NCBI GenBank assembly: GCA_024508855.1
Contig: JANINJ010000107.1
Location: 124,001 to 188,000 of the forward strand
Reading direction: 5' to 3'
DNA: 64,000 bases
Source: Xanthobacteraceae bacterium
GTDB taxonomy: Bacteria; Pseudomonadota; Alphaproteobacteria; Rhizobiales; Xanthobacteraceae
Part shown: positions 42,661 through 49,644 of the stretch, in pieces
Numbering within the stretch: position 1 is the first letter of the stretch
Layout: every line of letters starts with the position of its first letter
The notes under the pieces: model-generated
Databases searched by the model: none
What the model was told of the DNA's origin: nothing
What the model saw: only the letters and a program-made list of their open reading frames with translations
Made by a program: the position numbers and the translations under genes

Positions 42661-43179
42661 ATGGCCTCGAACTCCCTCAAATCCGCTCCGCAGAATTCTC
42701 GTGTGCCCCAGCAGGCTCCGCTCGATGCCGCGCAGCTCGCGGCCGCCAACATCAATCCGCGCACCGGGCTCGCGACCGACTACCTGAATCATTTCAACGA
42801 AGCCATCATGCTGCTGGAGATGATCCCCGACATGCCCGAATGCACGGCGGATTTTCTCGAATGGCGGCCGTTGTCCTACTCCGAACATTTCGCCGCCTCG
42901 AACTTCAAGGCCCGCGACCTGGCGATTGCCGCCTATGCGTCGACCGACGACGCCATCCGCGCCGAATTCGACAACATCACCGGCGCCATGACCTCGATCC
43001 TCACTGCGGTCGGAGATGCGATGCGCGAGGCCCATCAGGACAAGACCCGCGTGGCGCTGGCGCAGCAGGCCACCGGCTGGGTCAAGCCGCTGGTGACACT
43101 GGCCGGCGGCATCATCCACGGCCCCGGCGTCGAAGCCGATGCCGACGTCGATTACATCATGACGCACAAACTGCCGTGA
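42661..43179 (+). CDS. Conserved hypothetical protein of Bradyrhizobiaceae
   Basis: A 172-residue cytosolic protein I recognise only as a conserved family (TGLATDYLNHFNEAIMLLEM; CTADFLEWRPLSYSEHFAAS; IRAEFDNITGAMTSILTAVG). No signal peptide, membrane helix, cysteine pair or catalytic motif is visible. An alternative ATG at 42643 lies inside a palindrome, so 42661 is preferred. Its TGA stop overlaps the GTG of the NUDIX gene by 4 bp (GTGA), showing translational coupling, so it probably works with that hydrolase. Function is unknown. Confidence 0.7.
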   Translation: MASNSLKSAPQNSRVPQQAPLDAAQLAAANINPRTGLATDYLNHFNEAIMLLEMIPDMPECTADFLEWRPLSYSEHFAASNFKARDLAIAAYASTDDAIRAEFDNITGAMTSILTAVGDAMREAHQDKTRVALAQQATGWVKPLVTLAGGIIHGPGVEADADVDYIMTHKLP

Positions 43180-43622
43180 CCACGAACCCCAAGGCCCGCC
43201 CGCAACTGGCCGTCAGCGCGGTCATCTTCCGCGACGGCAAGGTGTTGCTGGTGCGCAGTGCGAACGAGCCGGGCCGCGGCCTCTATTCCGTGCCCGGCGG
43301 CCGGGTCGAGCACGGCGAAACGCTGCACCAGGCGGCCGCCCGCGAGGTGTCCGAAGAAACCTCGCTGGCGATCGATATCGCAGGCTTTGCCGGCTGGCGC
43401 GAAGTGCTGCCCGATCCGGCAGCGGGACGCACAGGACATTATCTGGTGATCTCGTTCGCCGCGCACTGGCGCGGTGGCGACGTCGTGCTCAACGACGAAC
43501 TCGACGAATACCGTTGGGTCGATCCCGAGGCGCTCGGCGAACTGATCCGAAGCCGTACCGTGAAGACGACGCAGGGGCTGCCGGACATCATTGAATCGGC
43601 ACGCAAATTGATCGGAACCTGA
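43176..43622 (+). CDS. NUDIX hydrolase
   Basis: A 148-residue pyrophosphohydrolase. The Nudix box is GGRVEHGETLHQAAAREVSE followed by ET, intact with the catalytic glutamates. N-terminal RPQLAVSAVIFRDGKVLLVR is typical of the MutT/ADP-ribose type. The GTG start at 43176 overlaps the upstream stop (GTGA); the frame upstream to 42840 is a shadow of the preceding gene. It probably cleans up nucleoside diphosphates linked to X, such as NADH, ADP-ribose or oxidised dNTP. Substrate not decidable by eye. Confidence 0.9.
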   Translation: MTTNPKARPQLAVSAVIFRDGKVLLVRSANEPGRGLYSVPGGRVEHGETLHQAAAREVSEETSLAIDIAGFAGWREVLPDPAAGRTGHYLVISFAAHWRGGDVVLNDELDEYRWVDPEALGELIRSRTVKTTQGLPDIIESARKLIGT

Positions 43623-43708
43623 AGCCTCACGCGTAGCTGCCGATGCGGCCGCGCCTTGCTTCGGCCGCTCCGGCAGGGCATATCACGGCGGTTCCGGACC
43701 ACTAGATC

Positions 43709-44101
43709 ATGTTCAAGAGACTTCTGGCAGCAGCCTTCCTGATTGCAGCGTGCGGCTTCGTTCCGGTCGCCGGACCGGCGCGCGCGCAGGACGCCACCGC
43801 GGCGCCGTTCGATGCCGATCTGCAGCGCCTGTCGGAAATCCTCGGCACCTTGCATTACCTGCGCGGAATCTGTGGCGCCAACGAAGGCGCGAAATGGCGC
43901 ACCGAGATGCAGGCGCTAATCAATGCCGAAACGCCATCCGGCGAACGGCGCGCCCGAATGATCGCGGGTTTCAATCGCGGTTATAACGGCTTCCAGCAGA
44001 CCTACCGGAGCTGCACCCCCGCCGCCAACATCGCCATCCGCCGCTATATCGAGGAAGGCGCGCGGATTTCCCGCGATCTGACCGCGCGTTATGCGAACTG
44101 A
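43709..44101 (+). CDS. TIGR02301 family periplasmic protein
   Basis: A 130-residue exported protein. Signal peptide MFKRLLAAAFLIAACGFVPV ends near GPARAQ. The mature chain contains two cysteines (LRGICGANEG, TYRSCTPAAN) and the family pattern LSEILGTLHYLRGICG, MIAGFNRGYNGFQQTYRSC. Conserved in alphaproteobacteria, function unknown. The ATG lacks a good ribosome binding site (ACTAGATC). It stands 86 bp after the NUDIX gene, probably its own transcript. Confidence 0.82.
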   Translation: MFKRLLAAAFLIAACGFVPVAGPARAQDATAAPFDADLQRLSEILGTLHYLRGICGANEGAKWRTEMQALINAETPSGERRARMIAGFNRGYNGFQQTYRSCTPAANIAIRRYIEEGARISRDLTARYAN

Positions 44102-44157
44102 ACCAGGGTTCCGCCTTGTTGCCGGATGGGCGCAGAATGGAACAATCGCGCAATTGC

Positions 44158-44183
44158 TAACGGCGCCGTTAACCTTTCCTAAA
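44158..44183 (+). promoter_or_regulatory. Palindrome and CtrA-like box upstream of the 88-residue gene
   Basis: TAACGGCGCCGTTA (44158-44171) is a perfect 14-base palindrome. Overlapping it, TTAA at 44169-44172 and TAAA at 44180-44183 are 7 bases apart, one mismatch from the CtrA consensus TTAA-N7-TTAA. It lies 113-138 bases upstream of the next ATG. Confidence 0.3.
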
Positions 44184-44295
44184 GAAGTAACCTAGGCGCA
44201 GACCGCCTGCGTGCTAAACCTTAGCGACTCGGTTCGAGGCGATCCTGTGCGTCCGCCGGACCGTCTTGAATTTTTGCCAAGTCCCTGGGAATTTC

Positions 44296-44562
44296 ATGAG
44301 CCAGCCATTGTCGTACTCACCTGCCCGCGAGCCGATGCCCGATCACGAGCAGAAGCAGGCTGCCCTCAGTTATCTCAACGAGGCCTGGGCGGAAGCGCGC
44401 CATGACGGCGTCGACGGCGATTGCCTGGCGCAGGCCAGCCTGTTCGCGGCATTCGCCGAACTGGTCGGCACTTACGGCGAAGATGCGGTGGCGAAATTCG
44501 TCGAAGGCCTCGCCGCGCGCGTGCGCAACGGCGAGTTCTCGATCATTCACGCCAAGCAGTAA
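44296..44562 (+). CDS. Small conserved hypothetical protein
   Basis: An 88-residue helical protein (PDHEQKQAALSYLNEAWAEA; DCLAQASLFAAFAELVGTYG, EDAVAKFVEGLAARVRNGEF). ATG 44296 (MSQPLSYS) is preferred to an upstream in-frame ATG at 44266 because of position and a GGGAA element. No domain assignment. The C-terminus is convergent with dihydroorotase, only 3 bp apart. A possible CtrA-like box lies upstream. Confidence 0.6.
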   Translation: MSQPLSYSPAREPMPDHEQKQAALSYLNEAWAEARHDGVDGDCLAQASLFAAFAELVGTYGEDAVAKFVEGLAARVRNGEFSIIHAKQ

Positions 44563-44565
44563 ATC

Positions 44566-45900
44566 CTACGGCTTCAGCGTCTCGAGGAATCGCACCGGTT
44601 CGCCGGTCGATGGTGTCGCCAGTTCGCCCTGCCACATCACCCGCTTCCCGCGTACGAACGTGCCGACCGGCCAGCCGGTGACCTTGACGCCATCATAAGG
44701 CGTCCATGCCGCACGCGACGCTGTCCAGGCATTGGTGATGGTTTCGCTGCGCTTGAGATCGACCACGGTGAAATCGGCATCGTAGCCTGCGGCGATGCGG
44801 CCCTTCATCGCAATGTTGAACAGCCGCGCCGGGCCGGCACTGCTGAGATCGACGAACCTCGCCAGCGACAGCCGCCCGGCATTGACGTGATCGAGCATCA
44901 CCGGCACCAGCGTCTGCACGCCGGTCATACCGGACGGCGATGCCGGATAAGTCTTCGACTTCTCTTCCAGCGTATGCGGCGCGTGATCCGAGCCCAGCAC
45001 ATCGACGATGCCTTGTTCGATGCCGTACCAGATGCCGTCGCGATGGCTGGCGTCGCGCACCGGCGGATTCATCTGCGCGCGGGTACCGAGCCGTTCGTAG
45101 CATTCCGGCGCCGCGAGCGTGAGGTGATGCGGCGTCGCTTCGCAGGACGCGACGTCCTTGTGATCGCGCAGGAACAGAATCTCTTCCTTGGTCGAGATAT
45201 GCAGCACATGGATGCGTGCGCCGGTCTCGCGCGCGATCGCAACCAGCCGATGCGTCGCCTGCAGCGCCGCGGTCTCGTCGCGCCATACCGGATGCGAGCG
45301 CGGATCGCCCTCGATGCGCAGATGCTTGCGCTCGTTGAGACGATATTCGTCCTCGGCATGGAACGATGCACGACGGCGGATGACGCTCAGAATGCGGCGC
45401 AGGCTCGGATCGTCTTCCACCAGCAGGCTGCCGGTCGAAGAGCCGATGAACACCTTGACGCCGGCGCAGCCCGGTGCGCGCTCCAGTTCCGACAGTTGAT
45501 CGACATTGTCGCGCGTGCCGCCGATGAAGAACGCATAGTCGCAGTGCATGCGATGATGGCCCGCCTTCACCTTCGCGGTGAACGCCTCCTCGGTGACGGT
45601 GAGCGGATTGGTGTTGGGCATCTCGAACACCGCCGTCACGCCACCCATCACGGCGCTGCGCGACCCGCTTTCCAGATCCTCCTTGTGGGTGAGACCGGGC
45701 TCACGGAAATGCACCTGAGTATCGATGACGCCGGGCAGGATGTGCAGGCCCTTGCAATCGATCACCTCGCCGGCGCTGGCCTGCCCCAGCGCACCGAGCG
45801 CCGCAATCCGGCCACCCTTGATCCCGATGTCGCAGACGCCCTCGCCGTCCTGATTGACCACGGTGCCGGATTTTAGAATCACGTCAAATGTCTGGCTCAT
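44566..45900 (-). CDS. pyrC: Dihydroorotase
   Basis: Amidohydrolase of 444 residues that closes carbamoyl-aspartate to dihydroorotate in pyrimidine synthesis. Metal-binding HxH is in VIDTQVHFREPGLTHKEDLE, histidines recur in ASCEATPHHLTLAAPEC, and the catalytic aspartate is in LGSDHAPHTLEEK. The bridging lysine is in GCAGVKVFIGSSTG. It has the class I type length. ATG 45900 is one codon inside a GTG at 45903. It is convergent with the small helical protein gene and divergent from ygfZ. Confidence 0.95.
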   Translation of the reverse strand: MSQTFDVILKSGTVVNQDGEGVCDIGIKGGRIAALGALGQASAGEVIDCKGLHILPGVIDTQVHFREPGLTHKEDLESGSRSAVMGGVTAVFEMPNTNPLTVTEEAFTAKVKAGHHRMHCDYAFFIGGTRDNVDQLSELERAPGCAGVKVFIGSSTGSLLVEDDPSLRRILSVIRRRASFHAEDEYRLNERKHLRIEGDPRSHPVWRDETAALQATHRLVAIARETGARIHVLHISTKEEILFLRDHKDVASCEATPHHLTLAAPECYERLGTRAQMNPPVRDASHRDGIWYGIEQGIVDVLGSDHAPHTLEEKSKTYPASPSGMTGVQTLVPVMLDHVNAGRLSLARFVDLSSAGPARLFNIAMKGRIAAGYDADFTVVDLKRSETITNAWTASRAAWTPYDGVKVTGWPVGTFVRGKRVMWQGELATPSTGEPVRFLETLKP

Positions 45901-46026
45901 CACGCCTCGATCGCAAATGGATGGTGTGGAACGGCCGCCCGGGCCTTGCTGATGCTACCTTAGCGCCTTACCTTTGGTTGCGATATCGGGCATCGCCTTT
46001 TTTCTCAATTCTCCAGAGACTTCGAT

Positions 46027-46923
46027 ATGAAAGCAGCGTTTCTTCCCGACCGTGGCGTGGTGAAAGTCAGCGGCGAAGACGCGCGCGGCTTTCTCAACGG
46101 GCTGGTCACGACCGATACCAGCCTGCTGCAGCCGGGGCTGGGCCGTTTCGGCGCCCTGCTGACGCCGCAAGGCAAGATCATCGCGGACTTCCTGATCACC
46201 GAAGCGGGCGCAGGCCACGGCGGCGGTTTCCTGATCGATTGCCCCAAGGTGCTGGCGCAGTCGCTCGCCACCAAGCTCGGCTTCTACAAGCTGCGCGCCA
46301 AGGTGACCGTCGAAAACCTCTCGGATAGCCTCGGCGTGCTGGCGGTGTGGGACGGCACGCCCGAAGCCAAACTCGATCTCACCTTCGCCGACCCCCGCGA
46401 CGAACGGCTCGGCTGGCGCATCCTGATTCCGCAGGACCTGGCGCAAAAGGCTGCCGCGCTGGTCGGCGCCACCATGGTAGAGGCTTCCGATTACGAGGCG
46501 CACCGCATCGCCTGCGACGCGCCGCGAGGCGGCCTCGATTTCAGCTATGGCGACGCCTTCCCGCATGAAACCAACATGGACCGATTGCACGGCGTCGATT
46601 TCGACAAGGGCTGCTATGTCGGACAGGAAGTCGTGTCCCGCATGCAGCATCGCGGCACCGCGCGCACGCGTACCGTCCGCGTTGCGCTCGACGCAGCACC
46701 ACCCGAAGCGGGCGTAGCGATCATGGCCGGCGACAAGCAGGTCGGCACCATGGGCTCGTCGGCACAGGGCGAAGGCCTTGCTGTCGTGCGCGTCGACAAG
46801 GTCGCCGATGCGCTCGACGCGGGCACGCCGCTGATCGCGGGCGGCATCACGATCCGCCTCGCGGCACCTGACGACGTGCGCAACCTGCAACAGAAAAACG
46901 CAGAACGGAAAACCGTTGCATGA
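46027..46923 (+). CDS. ygfZ: Folate-binding YgfZ/IBA57-type Fe-S assembly protein
   Basis: A 298-residue tetrahydrofolate-binding protein of the GcvT fold that supports maturation or repair of Fe-S enzymes, such as MiaB. Family signature is VDFDKGCYVGQEVVSRMQHR, with the conserved K-G-C-Y-x-G-Q-E. N-terminal LPDRGVVKVSGEDARGFLNG. It overlaps tag by 4 bp, which in turn overlaps the HD hydrolase by 4 bp, so the three are coupled. CAGAGA precedes the ATG. Confidence 0.93.
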   Translation: MKAAFLPDRGVVKVSGEDARGFLNGLVTTDTSLLQPGLGRFGALLTPQGKIIADFLITEAGAGHGGGFLIDCPKVLAQSLATKLGFYKLRAKVTVENLSDSLGVLAVWDGTPEAKLDLTFADPRDERLGWRILIPQDLAQKAAALVGATMVEASDYEAHRIACDAPRGGLDFSYGDAFPHETNMDRLHGVDFDKGCYVGQEVVSRMQHRGTARTRTVRVALDAAPPEAGVAIMAGDKQVGTMGSSAQGEGLAVVRVDKVADALDAGTPLIAGGITIRLAAPDDVRNLQQKNAERKTVA

Positions 46924-47543
46924 CCCGCGCCAAGCTACATGCCGATGGCCTGACGCGCTGTCCGTGGCCCGGTGAAGATCCGCTCTACGTCACCTATCAC
47001 GACACCGAATGGGGCGTGCCGGAATACGATGACCGCGCGCTGTACGAGAAGCTGATCCTCGACGGCTTCCAGGCCGGTCTGTCGTGGATCACCATCTTGC
47101 GCAAGCGCGACAATTTCCGCCGCGCGTTCGACGATTTCGAGCCGGCAAAGATCGCACGCTACAGTGACAAGAAGATTCACGCGCTGATGAATGACGCCGG
47201 CATCGTGCGCAACCGCGCCAAGATCGAAGGCACGGTGAACAGCGCGAAGTCCTACCTGAAAATCATGGAAGACGGCCCCGGCTTCTCCAAATTCCTGTGG
47301 GACTTCCTCGACGGCCAACCCAAGGTCAACCAGTTCAAGACCACCGCCAGCGTGCCGGCGGCGACGCCGCTGTCGACGAAAATCTCGAAGGAGCTTTCCG
47401 CACGCGGCTTCAAGTTCGTCGGACCTACGATCGTCTACGCCTTCATGCAGGCCACCGGCATGGTCAATGACCACCTCGTGAGTTGTCATTGTCACGGCAC
47501 CTGCAGCGCCAAGAAGCACGCACCGCGCCTCGCTGCCAAATGA
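46920..47543 (+). CDS. tag: DNA-3-methyladenine glycosylase I
   Basis: A 207-residue base-excision repair enzyme removing 3-methyladenine from alkylated DNA. Signatures are CPWPGEDPLYVTYHDTEWGV, DDRALYEKLILDGFQAGLSW and VNDHLVSCHCHGTC at the C-terminus, where cysteine and histidine residues form the zinc snap with the N-terminal cysteine and histidine. Glutamate for catalysis is in YHDTEWG. The start ATGA overlaps the ygfZ stop, and its stop overlaps the next start. Confidence 0.95.
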   Translation: MTRAKLHADGLTRCPWPGEDPLYVTYHDTEWGVPEYDDRALYEKLILDGFQAGLSWITILRKRDNFRRAFDDFEPAKIARYSDKKIHALMNDAGIVRNRAKIEGTVNSAKSYLKIMEDGPGFSKFLWDFLDGQPKVNQFKTTASVPAATPLSTKISKELSARGFKFVGPTIVYAFMQATGMVNDHLVSCHCHGTCSAKKHAPRLAAK

Positions 47544-48154
47544 CGGCTTCGAAGGGGACCACCGCGCCGCTGGCGCGTGTCTGGCAACGTATGCTGTCGG
47601 GGCGGCGACTCGATCTGCTCGATCCCTCGCCGCTCGACATCGAGATTGCCGACATCGCTCACGGCCTTGCGCGCGTGGCGCGCTGGAACGGCCAGACCAA
47701 CGGCACGCACATCTTCTCGGTCGCGCAGCATACGTTGCTGGTGGAGGCAGTAATGCGCACCCACGCGCCGCGCATCGATCATCGCCTGCGGCTCGCCGCG
47801 CTGCTGCACGACGCGCCGGAATATGTCGTCGGCGACATGATCTCGCCGTTCAAGGCGGTGATCGGCGGATCGTACAAAGCCGTGGAAAAGCGGCTGCTGG
47901 CAGCGATCCATATCCGGTTCGGACTGCCGCCGGTCTTGCCCGCGGATTTCACGCAGGCCATCAAGGCCGCCGACATGGGCGCCGCCTATCTTGAAGCCAC
48001 GCGGCTCGCAGGCTTCGCGCAGACGGAAGCGAAACGGCTGTTCGGGCGCGATCCGGGGCTGCCGGAATCGACGGAACTCGATTATCTGACGCCGTGGTCC
48101 GCGGGCAAAGCCGAAAAGCGATTTCTCGCCCGTTTCGCCGCACTCCACGTCTAG
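47540..48154 (+). CDS. HD-domain phosphohydrolase (YfbR-like)
   Basis: A 204-residue HD-domain protein. Metal-binding His/Asp are in IFSVAQHTLLVEAVM, RLAALLHDAPEYVVGDM and the downstream KAADMGAAYLEATR. It resembles YfbR/HD-type 5'-nucleotidases. ATG 47540 overlaps the tag stop (ATGA); the frame extending from 47483 is within tag and is not used. It is coupled with ygfZ and tag, which suggests a role in handling abnormal nucleotides, though that is inference. Confidence 0.85.
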   Translation: MTASKGTTAPLARVWQRMLSGRRLDLLDPSPLDIEIADIAHGLARVARWNGQTNGTHIFSVAQHTLLVEAVMRTHAPRIDHRLRLAALLHDAPEYVVGDMISPFKAVIGGSYKAVEKRLLAAIHIRFGLPPVLPADFTQAIKAADMGAAYLEATRLAGFAQTEAKRLFGRDPGLPESTELDYLTPWSAGKAEKRFLARFAALHV

Positions 48155-48215
48155 AGTCTTACATCGCTGAACCGGGAGCGCGCTGGCAAACACATATGCC
48201 AGCAGGAGGTTCGAC

Positions 48216-48812
48216 ATGCGGCTCGGAACGGTACCTATCGCTGCCCTGATGACGGCATTGTTCGGCGTGAGTGCCGCGCTGGCCGATCCGCTTGGCGATC
48301 TATTGTCATCGTCTGGAGGCGGCGCGTGTTTCGAGCGTGTCTACGACGAGGCACATCTCGCACGTGTTGCCCGACAGGACACCCGCAGGGCTTTGCTCTC
48401 GCTCGTCAGCGACACCAAGGCCGGAGGCGCCACGATGCGAATCGTTATCGAGGGCCGCAAACGCACCAGCGTCATCGTCGGCGAATGCGGCTGGAGCGCA
48501 CGCGCCAACCTGGACATCCGGGACAAGCCGCTGCTTCGCAGTTTCAAGGGCGGTCCGGGATTAGATTGCCACGCCTATTCCAGCGTCGACGGTTCGTCGG
48601 CCGAAGAAGGCGGCGATTTCGTCATCGATATCCGCAGCGCAGGCGCGGCTGTCATACACCTGCCGGATTCCATCGCTGCGTGGCCGGCCATCGAACGGCA
48701 CGGCCATGCGAAATGGGTGGAATTTGGCGAGAGCGATCGCGTCTTCAAACTTGAAAAGACCGATCGCAACCTCTGCAAGCGGATCGAAGCGTCGATTCCT
48801 CCGCTGAGATGA
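48216..48812 (+). CDS. Secreted protein of unknown function
   Basis: A 198-residue exported protein. Signal peptide is VPIAALMTALFGVSAALA. Mature part has four cysteines at ACFERVY, GECGWSA, LDCHAYS and NLCKRIE, suggesting two disulfides. Segments include RVARQDTRRALLSLVSDTKA and VSDTKAGGATMRIVIEGRKR. No known domain recognised. AGGAGG precedes the ATG (CAGGAGGTTCGAC). It follows the HD gene by 61 bp; a possible co-transcript. Confidence 0.75.
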   Translation: MRLGTVPIAALMTALFGVSAALADPLGDLLSSSGGGACFERVYDEAHLARVARQDTRRALLSLVSDTKAGGATMRIVIEGRKRTSVIVGECGWSARANLDIRDKPLLRSFKGGPGLDCHAYSSVDGSSAEEGGDFVIDIRSAGAAVIHLPDSIAAWPAIERHGHAKWVEFGESDRVFKLEKTDRNLCKRIEASIPPLR

Positions 48813-48985
48813 GCAAGCAACGGCAACCCGTCGCGGTTCGCGGTGGAATCGCACCGCGGCTTTCGTGGAGGATGCACTGCAACAAGAAACGCTCCAGACT
48901 TTTCCCCACAAGCGCGCGCCGGTGCATCGCTTCCGTTTGCCGACCACGGCAGCTATAATTCGCCCGGACGACAAGGGATACCATC

Positions 48986-49492
48986 ATGATTCATGTGTGC
49001 TCGCTCGCCGCGCTCGCAGATACTGTGCAATCCACCGGCGCCAGCCACATCCTCACCGTCATGGGCAAGATCGATCGCGTGACGCGGCCGGCCTCGGTGC
49101 TTGAAGCCAATCATCTGATGGTCTCGATGGACGATATCAGCGAACCGCTCGACGGTTTCGTTGCGCCCTCCAGCGACCATATCGATCGCGTGCTGGCCTT
49201 CGTGCGCGGCTGGGATCGGCAGGCGCCGCTGGTCGTGCATTGCTACGCTGGCATCAGCCGCTCGACCGCCAGCGCATTCGCGGCTGCCTGCGCACTCAAC
49301 CCGAAACGGGACGAAGCCGAGATCGCACACAGCATCCGCAACGCATCGCCGACCGCGTTTCCGAACCGGTTGATCGTCTCGCTGGCGGATCGCGCACTGG
49401 GACGCGACGGCCGCATGTTACGAGCGCTCGATGAGATCGGCCCCGGCAACATGTCGATCGAGGGCACGCCGTTCCGCATCGATCTGGAATGA
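48986..49492 (+). CDS. Protein tyrosine phosphatase-like protein
   Basis: A 168-residue cytosolic phosphatase with the P-loop motif HCYAGISRSTASAFAAACAL (Cys-x5-Arg). The upstream general-acid region is probably MDDISEPLDGFVAP. The family is common in rhizobia. AAGGGAT precedes the ATG. Substrate may be phosphotyrosine or another phosphoester; unresolved. It lies 173 bp downstream of the secreted protein gene, in an upstream stretch with no other gene. Confidence 0.85.
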   Translation: MIHVCSLAALADTVQSTGASHILTVMGKIDRVTRPASVLEANHLMVSMDDISEPLDGFVAPSSDHIDRVLAFVRGWDRQAPLVVHCYAGISRSTASAFAAACALNPKRDEAEIAHSIRNASPTAFPNRLIVSLADRALGRDGRMLRALDEIGPGNMSIEGTPFRIDLE

Positions 49493-49644
49493 CGCCATTA
49501 GTGTATGCGAGGCAGATCGGATTCGTTCTCCAGACTATTGAACTTCGATCCGGCTCGCCGACACCAAGTCCTTGCGGCACCTGCCGCCCGCGTGAGCGTC
49601 GCCCGCTGATGCGACCGCTCCATCGATAAACTCTCCGAGGTCTC

